NCBI GenBank assembly: GCA_024305745.1
Contig: JAHRBS010000008.1
Location: 2,046,001 to 2,110,000 of the forward strand
Length of the DNA stretch: 64,000 nucleotides
Origin: Polyporus tsugae
Taxonomy: Eukaryota; Basidiomycota; Agaricomycetes; Polyporales; Polyporaceae
Reading direction: 5' to 3'
Positions 1-10,258 of the stretch are shown here, in pieces. How positions within the stretch are numbered: position 1 is the first letter of the stretch; every line of letters starts with the position of its first letter. The position numbers were made by a program, and so were the translations under genes. Under the pieces are notes generated by a model. It had not been told where the DNA came from. It saw only the letters and a program-made list of their open reading frames with translations, and searched no databases.

Positions 1-1794
1 ACTTCTCATTCCGACAGGCGACAGTCCATAGAGTCGACCTTGTCTTCCGTCTTGGACGACGTTGGAAGCCGATCGCGGACGGCTTCCGTGCTTCCGAACA
101 TCGACAAGTCACGTCCTCCCATGATGGTGTTACCACCCCCACCACGACAGCCTCCACCGCCGAACAGCATGTTACCCCCTCCGTTCATACCCGAGAAGAG
201 AATGTCTTACGACTTACCTCCTCCTCGCCCTTCATCACCACCGCCTCCGGAGCTCATCCAACGTGCAACGACGCCAAGCCTGGGCATACCCGGACGAGGC
301 ACAATTGGACGCGCCCACGGGTCCTCTATGCCACCCTCTCAGCAAGGCCTCCGTCAGCTACCCTCGACCAGCAGCTTCCGCTCAGCCGCGAATGCGGCAG
401 CTCGTGCGCCGCTCTCGAGTTCTTCCGCCCTTTCCTTCAACCTCCGGGACCGCGAACGCCGAGAGCTCTCGTCCGCCTCGCTCAACTCGGGCGGGCAGAG
501 TATCGGTTCTCAACGATCTTCCATCTCCTCCGACCAGCAGTACGAGGCCCACATGCGCCGGCACAGTAACGTGGAGGCGACTGTGCAGGAACGTGCTAAC
601 CTCAACGTTGGCAACGTCCCCGTGTCGACTGATCCGGCGATCATCCATGCTATCACACAGACCATGATTGGAGAGTTCTTGTACAAGTACACGAGGAGAG
701 CTATCGGGAAGGGGCACGGAGAGCGTCGACACAAGCGCTTCTTCTGGGTGCACCCGTACACTCGGACGTTGTACTGGAGCTCTGCCGATCCGGGTTCGTC
801 AAATGTCACCGAGTCCAGCGCCAAGAGTGGTAAGTCATGCTTGAGCACTCCTGTCTGTCGTCTCTTGATGCGTTTTTGTAGCATACATCGAATCTGTGCG
901 CGCCGTTATGGATCCGAACCCCATGCCTCCTGGCATTCACCAGTACAGCGTGATCGTGTCGACGCCTCAACGGGAGATGAAGTTCACCGCCCCCACCAAG
1001 GAAAGGCACGACATCTGGTACAATGTGAGCTTATCTTCTTCTGCTGCTCTTCCTGTGATCTGATTTTGCATCCGCTGCAGGCCCTCAAGTACCTTCTGAC
1101 AAGACCAGGCAACGCGCAGATGGGCATCCCTGCACAAGGTGGCACTGGCCCAATAACTCCAATGTCGGTGAACCGACAGTTGCCTGACGAGTATCCCGCG
1201 AATGTGATGTCGAGTCCGGAGAGCCAGCGCAGTGCACGTACTGGCCGCACCGACCGCAGCAAGGATTCGTGGAACAACACTCCTCGCGGTCAAAGAAGTC
1301 GTTCTCAAATATCCCTGGGAGGGTCGTTGGGCAAGCGGTCAGGCACGCCAGCTGCGGAGTACCTTCGGTGGGCTGAGGCGCCAAGCAGTCCGACCAAGGA
1401 GTACGAACACATCCCTGGCGGCCAAGACGAGGAAGACTTGGACTTCGAGCTTCACAATGATACCCTGTCCGACGGGGGCTTCGAAGGGCTGGAGAACGTC
1501 CGCGCTTGCTGCGACGGCCGTCATACCGTCGGCCGGTCAGGACGTATCGAGCACCACCACCACGATCACGACCACCAGGACCAGGCGCCGCCTCAGAAAC
1601 GGGCATCGTCCCGTGGTCGCGACCAGCTTCTTGATCCTAATGTGATGGAAATACAACGACCGGTCTCGCCAGCGTGGTCCTTCCGCTCGCGCGCAGGCAG
1701 CTCAACGTCGCATGAAGGTGGAGGTTTCTTCTCTAGATTTGGGACGCGGAGATCGACTCGGACTGTCGCTTCGGCCACTGGGCAGGATTCATAG
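1..1794 (+). CDS. PH-domain cortical anchor protein (Num1/Mcp5/ApsA type), 3' part
   Basis: The reading frame is open from base 1, so the 5' part lies outside the window. Exons are 1-829, 882-1024 and 1081-1794, with stop TAG/TGA-type termination at 1792-1794 after 561 visible codons. The introns (52 and 56 bp) have good gtaagt/gtgagc donors, and splicing restores an uninterrupted PH domain at about residues 213-345, starting near GEFLYKYTRR and ending at the helix ERHDIWYNALKYLLTRPG. That combination is typical of the C-terminal PH domain of Num1/Mcp5/ApsA proteins, which bind plasma-membrane phosphoinositides and anchor dynein for nuclear migration. The PH domain is flanked by Pro/Ser-rich disorder (proline runs near residues 30-80) and an acidic, His-rich tail near residues 440-490. 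The usual long coiled coil would lie upstream. The family call is by motif; the role is inferred from fungal homologues. Confidence 0.8.
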   Translation, partial: TSHSDRRQSIESTLSSVLDDVGSRSRTASVLPNIDKSRPPMMVLPPPPRQPPPPNSMLPPPFIPEKRMSYDLPPPRPSSPPPPELIQRATTPSLGIPGRGTIGRAHGSSMPPSQQGLRQLPSTSSFRSAANAAARAPLSSSSALSFNLRDRERRELSSASLNSGGQSIGSQRSSISSDQQYEAHMRRHSNVEATVQERANLNVGNVPVSTDPAIIHAITQTMIGEFLYKYTRRAIGKGHGERRHKRFFWVHPYTRTLYWSSADPGSSNVTESSAKSGKSCLSTPVCRLLMRFCSIHRICARRYGSEPHASWHSPVQRDRVDASTGDEVHRPHQGKARHLVQCELIFFCCSSCDLILHPLQALKYLLTRPGNAQMGIPAQGGTGPITPMSVNRQLPDEYPANVMSSPESQRSARTGRTDRSKDSWNNTPRGQRSRSQISLGGSLGKRSGTPAAEYLRWAEAPSSPTKEYEHIPGGQDEEDLDFELHNDTLSDGGFEGLENVRACCDGRHTVGRSGRIEHHHHDHDHQDQAPPQKRASSRGRDQLLDPNVMEIQRPVSPAWSFRSRAGSSTSHEGGGFFSRFGTRRSTRTVASATGQDS

Positions 1795-3008
1795 TTTGTT
1801 GGGATGATGCTGTAAATGTTGGCTTTTCTCTTTTTCCTCTTCCTTTCGTCGCCGATTACCCGCATACGTACGACCATAATCGTCCTGTGCATTGTCCCCT
1901 TGTACGTCCCGGCCCCCCCCCCGCGCCTAGCCCTACCTCTTTCTTTACTACTAGTATCTCGACTCTGCTTTGTTATCGCGTCCTGCTGCTCAGCTCGTAA
2001 CACTCTTTGATAATCGCTTGGATTCTTGTGCCTACTACGCGTCCGTTGATATAAGATTTTTCCCACTCGTTCGAATTCATTCCTTTCTCGCCGTCCGTGA
2101 TCACCTACTGCAGCATGTATTCCTTATTTTGTGCGATTACGCAGCAAATCAAACGTTCCTTAATCCGCTTTGTTCTGGGCTTCTGGTCCCACGTTGGAAT
2201 TAAGGCCTAAGGGCTGGAAGATGGTACCGAGCGTTTCCGAGATGGTAATGAAATTATGTACAAGTCTTGGACAATCGAGCTTCAATTGCAAGCTTTGCGC
2301 ATTCAAATGGCACATAAGATTCAGATCTAGAGTAAGTATATGTCCCCATGCCACTGCAAAAGCACAGCAGGAGCAGGAGATCATGAAAAGATGCTGCACC
2401 GATCGTGCAGATCTGCATGCCGCACAACCAGCACACGCGCGCGCACACAGGCACACACACAGACACACACATCCACAGGCACGCACGCACGTACGCATAC
2501 GCACAGAGCAGGACGAGCGGAGGTCGGGTTGCGGAGAGCGGGTACAAGCACAGATGTGTGGACGAACAACACCGTCGGAGGGCCAATGTCCGAGACCCGA
2601 GCGACGGATGATCATGGTAACGGTAATGTAATGTTATGACGGAGAGACGCATACCGGCAAAACGAACACGTATGGATGGATAGATGGATGGATGGATGGC
2701 AGATGGAGGAGAGAGGCTAGGGCCACAGCGAGACATGTATGGACTGACACTGACACTGACACTATAAGATGGACGACAAACCGACGGACAGACAAGACGG
2801 ATACCGAGACAGAGACAAAGACAGAGAGACCGAGGTAGAAACTGAGATACATACATACATTGGGCGAGATCGTACACATAATACAGCAGCGGCCACGTGG
2901 CCGGGCGACCCAGTCATATCGAGTACTGTCATGATGGATAAAAGCCAGGAGTCCATGCAATGCATGCAGGCATGCGAGGGGAGCGGGAGGCGTCTGCGAG
3001 CGGGCGGG
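1795..3008. other. intergenic region between convergent genes
   Basis: The stretch between two convergent genes (stops at 1794 and 3009) holds no supportable coding sequence. Its first third is pyrimidine-rich and includes a C run near 1913-1922. The centre and end are simple-sequence DNA, listed separately. It presumably contains both 3' UTRs. Confidence 0.6.
2431..2835. repeat. cluster of microsatellites
   Basis: Several imperfect short tandem repeats sit close together. A CA/CG-rich tract covers about 2431-2506. A GGAT/AGAT tetranucleotide run covers about 2672-2699. A triple repeat of the hexamer ctgaca lies near 2745-2762. A GACAGA-type purine tract covers about 2786-2835. All are visible directly, and none is in a supported exon. 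Confidence 0.8.
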
Positions 3009-5324
3009 TCATGAGGGCGCGGAGACGAGCGCCGTTTTGAGGAGCACCGGGCGTGGGGTCGGCGGGTTCCCGTCGGGGGTCAGCGGGCTCGGGGTCAGCG
3101 AGCCCGTACTTGGCGAGCCCGCGCTCAAGCTCATCGGGCTGTCCCCGTTCCCCGGCGGGGACACTGGGCTCCGGCCGAGCTGGGGCGGGGTGTGCGACAG
3201 CGGGGACGGGACGGGCGTGAACGCGGTTGGGGAGGGGTTCCAGGACGAGCGGTGGAAGCTTTTCTTCTTGCGGACGCTGGCCTTGTACGCCGCGCGTATC
3301 GCCGCGGTCGCCTCGTTCGTGATGCTGAATACGCTGGAGACACTGGCGGTCATGGAAGGCACCGTGGAAGCGACGCTTGGCGCTCGCGAGTGGGGGCCCG
3401 ATGAGGTCTGTAGCTCGAGCCGTGGAGGGCACCCGGATGATGTTGGCGAGACTGGCGCCGGTATCGGGTCGAGGGCGGGGGATAAGGTCGGCGAGGGTAA
3501 TGACGATTCGCAGCTCTCGTACTGACTCGTGGAGCCCGAGGACGAACTAGGAGCAACGCTGGAGAAGCGGTGGTGAGGGTGGTAGAATGGCGCGAACAGA
3601 GGGTCTTCCGGGAGACGGAAAGATGGAGGGAGAGCGGGCGGAAACGCAGTGAGGAAGTCATTAGGCGCTTGTGAGGGCCACGCTAAAGGCGTGCCTGCGA
3701 CGGCTTCCGAGTCCTCCGCTGGCTCTGCTTCAAGCTCGGCAACACGTGCCTGCCAAAGGGCGAAGTTCTCTCGGGTCTGCTGTGCAAAGCGTTCCATTGC
3801 TGTAGACGCGGCGGCCGGTTTGAATGGGAAGACGCGTGGCTGAGGAAAACAAACACTCACATGGAACACCCTGTGCCACAAGCTCGAATAGAGGGCGTGC
3901 GAAGGTGTTGTTAAACCAAATCTGACCCTTCGCTTCACCGACACGACTATCGGAAGGCTTCACAGAGGGAGGTAAGTGCAGGTGCTTCTCCAAAAGTAGC
4001 TGACTGCTCCATTCCGACTCCAGCGCTGTTGCCCAGTGTTGCGAGACGAGATATGGTCGGCTCTGCAAGAGGTAAGGACGCATATCAGACCGCGCCTTCA
4101 ATGGTACTCACCGGGTTGCTGATATCCGCGCATTTAATCAGAGCCTGACAAACTAGGACGCGCCTCTTCAACTCCGGGAAATCGGCGCCATCCACAAGTT
4201 TCGTAAACTCTGCCATGAAGTCAAAATGTACGCCCATGTCTGTTGCAAGGACGGCACCGAGAAGGAGTTTCCGGAAGGTAGACCCTGTCTGTGGACGATC
4301 GAGCAAGAAGCCGAGGTCATTATGGCGCATGATCTGCATGATGAGCGAATAGTGCATTTGCTCAAGGACGGACTTGTCGTCGTAGACCACGGATAACGGC
4401 GTCTTTGCATTGCGCTGATGGTGAGAACGGAGTAAGAGAAGTGCGAAGGGTGAGAAGAATTGAGGGATCAAGTACCATGAAGGCGTTAGTAAGGCCTGGA
4501 TGGCCAACGTCGTGACCGACCGCAGCGATGTAAAGCGCAAAGAGATCCTCGGGGGTCAGACAGGAGACGAGGGGATCGCAGGAGTCCTTATCTCGTTCCC
4601 ATGTACGGCCGTCCTCGAGGAGGATGGTGACAGGGGGGACGACGCCTGAGCAGAAAAGGAAGAAGTATACGGCCTGGAATACGTCGAGAGCGTGTTGGAA
4701 ATTATGGTATGAATTGCCCTGCCGATAGAGCTGGCGAAGGTGCTGGAGAAACGTCGCTAGAGAATCTGCGGAAGAGTTGAGAAAACTCGTAAAGTGGAGG
4801 GAAAGAAGAGGCATAGAAGGGAAACCAGGTGGGATAACTCACTCAATGAAACGGGCACTTTGTGGGGCATGTGCTCTATTCGATAGAGGGCCTCGAAAAG
4901 GATATAGGAGCAAGCGATGACCTCTTCCTCCGGGAGTTTGTGAGGCTCAAAGTGCCATGAGCTGAGCGAGTGGATCAACCGTGCTCGAGTCTCAGGGTGC
5001 ATGTCTACCCAGGATGGGCTTTTGCGTGCTGTGAGGAGGGGGGAGAGGGAGAAAAAAAGATGGGTAAAGGACGCACACATGGTCGCCCTCCTGGCTTACG
5101 ATGGTTTCTGTATGGTGACGGACGTCTATGAGAACCTCCGCATATCTGGAGGGAGAACGGTAGGTTGGAGGGGGACTTCTGGCGTCAGAACATGTCACGG
5201 ACCTGGTTTCGCCGCAGTCTGTTTCCTCCCAGCCTCCCCAGCCATGACCGCAACCCTGGTCGGCAAGAGCGAGGGCGAGACCGCCGACGTCGACGCTACG
5301 GCGCCGGCCCATGCTGTCTGACAT
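3009..5324 (-). CDS. class I 3',5'-cyclic-nucleotide phosphodiesterase
   Basis: The product should hydrolyse cAMP (possibly cGMP) to the 5' nucleotide and so damp PKA signalling. Six exons, in coding order: 5324-5077, 5018-4843, 4765-4476, 4414-4112, 4062-3861 and 3799-3009. All phases agree, giving 669 residues. The PDEase_I signature is clear: YHNFQHALDV (His162, His166), HDVGHPGLTNAFM (His226, Asp227, His230) and CADISNP (Asp335). These are the metal-binding His/Asp set of the HD-type fold. The catalytic domain ends near residue 405. It is followed by about 260 residues rich in Ser, Pro and Thr, with one short charged helix (MERFAQQTRENFALW). The first splice is the weakest point: frame is kept only by donor gtgcgt at 5076 with acceptor aaaag at 5019, although a more typical cacag lies 10 bp upstream. 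The start ATG at 5324 precedes an N-terminal region that reads as coding. Confidence 0.88.
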
Positions 5325-8300
5325 GTGAGGAGAGATGGGGGAGGGGAGGGGGAAGGGGGACTGGGCTGACGGGGGCAGTAGATGAGTGGGAGAGTTGCGT
5401 TTGTGGGAGAGACTCAGACTCGTCCGCGTCCCCTGTGCGATCCGCCCCACGTGGCTCTCTCCTCGTCGGCGCTCCGCATCATTCCCCAACCTCCTCCTCC
5501 TCCCTCCTCCACCACCCAACCGACTCCCTCCGGCCGCCTCGTGCAGTCTCTTGGCCCTCTCGTGCGAGTCTGCGACAACTGAAATTAGTGTGTGTACCCA
5601 CATCGCCTGTCTTCATGAGCATAACATCCCTCAGCGTTTGACTGCCCTCGGAACGCGGCTCCCGGAACGTTTGCACTCAATTGCGTCGTTACAATGTATT
5701 GTCTTGGGAAAACGCAAGACAGCATGTCGACCACATGCGTCCATGTTCCGCACCGCAACCCGTCATCACCAGCAACGCCTCGACTCCACGCAATCCTGCG
5801 TGCAGCCGTACGCCATCCACGATGCGGACGGTACTGGCAATACATACTCTTCGCTCCTAATGCTACACTATGCCCGCGCCAGGTCCCCGCGCGTAAGATG
5901 CTTGGCTCTTCGCGTAGCCTTTCAACGATCACAACCGCTTCGCATTACTTACCGGCCGAGGCCAATCTCACTACGTAGGCAAGTAAGTTAGCATCTCGCC
6001 CTCGCGGCAGACACATGGCAACAAGCATCGCCTGCAGCCGCCCGTCCGTCCTCCGTCAGGCGGTTGCCTCGCTAATCCGCCGCACGGAATCTCTCTCACA
6101 TGAAGGCTAACTGACAGCCGCGCTAAATGTTCCCCCCCTCCTGTGAGGTAACCACGAGGCATGTCGTATTCAGTATCCCCGCTGGTTATCTTGTCTCTCG
6201 CTCGGCAAACCACCCCTCGCGAACCCCAGTTTTAGCTCCTCCTCCCTCGCGAAGCGTGCGCTTCATAACTAGGTCCTCCCACCGGACGAAAACAATTGCA
6301 CCGCGGTTTACGCGAAGAAGGGGTCTCGCATCCAGATATGGCCGTACTCGAGGCTGCATGCTCTCGATGATCAACTCAACCACTTTCGTGGTACATAGCT
6401 CAATGCCCCTCTCCTCGCTTCCCAATTCGTCAAGACTACCATCATTCCTCTCTCGATTTTGCCGACTTGGCACGTTGTTTCCGTGTTCTCCATCCCACAA
6501 TCCATAATTCATTACGTTTGTAGGTCCACCATCTGATTGCCTCAGGCCTGTTACCTTCGCGGGTCGCTTCCAGAGGGGCTTCGGAGCTAACCGTCCCCTT
6601 TGCAACGTCGAGGCCTCTGCATTGGCAATCCCTCCATCCGCCTGATGTGCGATGTGCGTTCTGCCGACAGCAGGGCCGCCACGAGAAATTAAGCATACGT
6701 ATACGCTAGGAGACCCGGATTTTTCCTCCCTATCCCGGTCCCCCTGTCTTCGGATGACGGCAAAGTCAACCGAACGTTGGCCTCCGCACCCGATGTCTGG
6801 CGAGGGCACTACCATGGCCATAGCAGTCGGACGTACCCGTCGCCAAGTACGTCACATTAAGCACTTCGAACGCGCTTAATTGTCGTTGATGGGTTGTGCA
6901 CTACTGAACGCCATCGCCGCATCAAATCACTAACTCAAGCATATGCATTTAGCGCGATCTCCGTCCCGAGGCGCACCGCCCCGTGCATAAACTCAAGCTC
7001 GGCTCGGACCACACTCTATCCGGACCCTGTCCACATCTACTATTGCACCCAACGCGCTCCGCCCTACGCAGACGATCCATTCTCCCATTAATATTGCCAC
7101 TGGCATTTTCGGACGGACCTTTCCCTCCTTCAAGTTAACTGCTCACCCACCGTGACCTCCCTTTTCCTCTCCCCCTCAATCGCATATCCGCGTGCCCGCC
7201 GCAGCTCGCAGCTCGCAGCTTGCAGCAGCCCGGGCACATGGGCCACAAGCGTCACAGCGGACGAGCCCCCGAGCCCGACTAGCTGGCGTCTTCCGTACGT
7301 TCCTCGCCCATCAACCCCGTCCCGTCCCCGTCCCCGTTCCCGTGCCCGATATCCCTTTTCTCTCCCATGACCGGGGCTGGACACGCAGTGGCACGACCAT
7401 GCAATACCCCCTCCCGGGGGCAGGCCGATCTTCCGGCAGAACCCCCTCACGCTCGACCCGTCCGTGGCGCAGCGCCGGCACGAACTTTCGAAGTCCACTG
7501 CGCCCTGCACTAGTGCTAGTGCCTATGCATTATATTGCTCCGATTTGAGATTTGAGTTTGACGATCACAATATCAATCACACCCACCCACCGGCAGATCC
7601 AGATGCGGTCGGATGGACGTCGACTACTACTGCCGCCGTCACGGTCTCGACCACGCGCCGTCGACGGGGCTTATCAGGGCATTCGTATTGGTATTGGCAT
7701 TCTTGTTCTCGAAGCCTTTCTTCCCGCGTCCGCGTCCGTCGATAGCGACGCTAGGGCGGCGCGATGGGATGTGGATAAGTTTAAACGCTCTGTTCATAAA
7801 ACAAACCCTTGGCGTCTTTCTCAACTCCGTGCAGGGGGGCCTTCTTCATAGTTTCTGTTTCAGTCTGCCGCCAGCGTACACCTTGTTCGACACGTTCGGG
7901 CATCAGCAGGTGTTGGCGTCAAAACTGTGTGGTATTTGTATTTCTGTCATCATCAGAAGTACGCGTGCGGGAACATCATCGGAGTGTCGATACTATCTAT
8001 GGCGGCTATGTGCGAGGGATTTGTTACAGATACAGATGGAATGGGAACGGACACTGGCAATGGCAATAGACAAATAGACGACGGAACGGAACGCGTTGTG
8101 GCAACAAAGCGAACGGGCAGAGCGAGAGAATGATGATGCAGCAAATCGAGGAGATCACAGTGAGGATGTGTACAGAGACAACGACGACGACGACCAGAGA
8201 AACCCACGAACTTGAACGATGGGAGCCCCAAACCCAACAGCCGAGCGTACAACACAAAGCATGAGACAAACGAGAACGACAGGGTATGCGATGAAATAGC

Positions 8301-8670
8301 GGATATCTAAAAAATCGTGAAAGAAAAACGACGATACGTGTGGGGGGAATAAACGTGATATGACAGAGTGAGAAGCATATGCGAGTACAACGGGCAAAAT
8401 CATGTCCGTGCGTGCGTACAATAGGTCCGTGTAACAAGAAGATAAGCAAGAAGTAGATATACAAACCGTGATGGCGCACTGCGCAGTCAGGAAGCTGAGA
8501 TCCAGATTGTCGTCAACGTTGATGTCTGCCAGGGGCAGAAAACAGTTTCGCCGAGCTGCAGCCAGATGCGGCACCAAGAGTGACGGCTCTACAGTGTGCA
8601 CGCAAAGAATGCGGTCCCGGCTCCGACGGCAGATGGTGGAGACGGAAATTAAGGGAGCGACAGAACTCGC
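5325..8670. other. long intergenic region, no supportable gene
   Basis: This 3.3 kb lies between the start of the phosphodiesterase gene and the end of the next gene on the same strand. It should hold the phosphodiesterase promoter and the 3' UTR of the 8671-10258 gene. Open frames here show no family motif, and no set of phased introns could be built. There is a CT-rich stretch near 5490-5520, a ccccgt-type tandem near 7318-7345, and a gac/acg run near 8178-8195. No tRNA or transposon signature was seen. Confidence 0.5.
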
Positions 8671-10258
8671 TCAAGAGCCTGGACAAAAAGAAATCAGTGT
8701 TAGAAGTTATCCGATAATCGGAAGCGAATAAGAGACGTACGGTACCACGTGCTCGACGACGACGATGGCGCATACACCTCCTGCGCATAGCGACCGCTTG
8801 AGGCACTTCTCGAGTATCCAGAAGAATCGTACCCAGTGTACGGCGATGATTGTTGGTACGCTGGCTTGGAACTTCCACTGAGAATATACTGGCCATGCGC
8901 CTGCGACACACGTGATACTGAAAATTCTGGGTGAGTATTCGCCGACGACGATGAAAGCAGGACTGCGACGTACATGAGCTCTGACCAGACGGGGGAGGCC
9001 TGCGGTATGTCGAGGACTCCATGTCAACGTCGCTGGCTTGGTAGCCCCGCATGCTCCATCCCAACGACTGCGCCGGAGTCATGACCGATGCGAAACTCGG
9101 GCTTGACGTCGACGCCGAGGCCGAGCTCGAGCTGTTCCCTCCGTATGCCGACGACGTATCCCAGCCGTCGTTATCAACCGCGAGCGGGTAATCCATGCTC
9201 AAAGCAGGGGACGCACTCCCGACCGAGGCGTAGCTCGCGCGGGCACTCTCCCGAGGGGACACCGGCGTGTCCGCCCGGTACAGCGCCGACTTGCGCACGG
9301 CGCCGGCCCTGTTCGGGGTTTGAGGTGTCGCGCCGTACCGGAAGGTGTCCTCCTCCTCGGCAATGAGCGGGACGTCGAGTTGGACTTGCCACTCAATCTC
9401 GACCGGCTGCTCCCTGAGGGGACCGACCTCGATTCCGCCAGAGCCTGGCTGGGTCGCTGCCGACTTGATGCCGTCGTGCATGGCGAAGTTCTCCAGACGA
9501 AAGGCATACATCATTTTCTTCATCTCCGGGGCGGCGTGGATCGCGCGGAGCGGGACCTCGGGCATCGAGCTGGGGGCGGGCTCCGAGGGGACGGTGACCT
9601 CGATGATGAACTCGCCATCTGGGTCCTCGGACTTGATGGGTGTAGACGGTGGGGAGGATATGGGAGGGGAAGGGGCGGAGACGGGGGTGTCGATGTGCTC
9701 GGAGGGCTCGATAGTGTAGAGAGAGGGAATATCCCAGGTGGCATGCTGGAGGCGGCTGGAGGAGGGACTGGCGGTGTGGGAAGAGGTAGCGTGGGGGGCG
9801 AGGGAGGAATAGGGCCGTGTTGCGGACGAGTAGGACGGGCGCGAAGATGGGGAGGCGAGAGACGAGGAGGAAGAGGGGCTGGCGGGGAGCTGGTAGGGGG
9901 CCGAGGAGCGGGCGCTGAAGGAGGGACGGTGGGAAGCGTAGTCTGGAGCGTAGGTCGCGAGGTTAGAGACGGCGGACGGGCCGGCGGAGGCCGAGTGAGA
10001 CGAGGAGGAAAAAACAGCCGTGGTCGGGGCAAGCGAGGAAGACGATGACGTCGGGTACGGTGAGTCCCACGCGTAGGAAGATGGCGCGGGGCCAGAGGCG
10101 AGTGCGTAGGACGAGTCGAGAGACGAGGGGGACGCGGTGACGGCGTTGAGGGATGGCTGGGAGTAGTGGAAGAAGGCGTGGGGGACGTCGTAGGGCGCGA
10201 GGTCGTGGGCGTAGCGGCGGTCGGGGGGGGAGGCGTAGTGGGCGGCAATGGCGGACAT
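8671..10258 (-). CDS. Ser/Pro-rich conserved Agaricomycete protein, function unknown
   Basis: The start is taken as the ATG at 10258; no ATG lies upstream in frame. Exons in coding order: 10258-8974, 8917-8741, and an 8-bp final exon 8678-8671 that adds Arg-Ser and TGA, giving 489 residues. The last junction is the least certain: an alternative donor at 8746 would extend the protein by about 55 residues. Residues 40-200 are Ser/Pro/Ala/Tyr-rich and probably disordered. A more ordered core covers about 214-308, with FRLENFAMHDGI and GGIEVGPLREQPVEIEWQVQ. From memory this core recurs in uncharacterised mushroom proteins. IKSE at 208-211 fits a sumoylation consensus. No DNA-binding motif or signal peptide is visible. 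Its upstream flank is a 14-kb gene desert. I do not assign a function. Confidence 0.7.

Noticed and set aside
9320..10048. Plus-strand frame of 242 codons (Gly/Arg-rich)
   Set aside because: It is the antisense shadow of the Ser/Pro-rich exon of the 8671-10258 gene.
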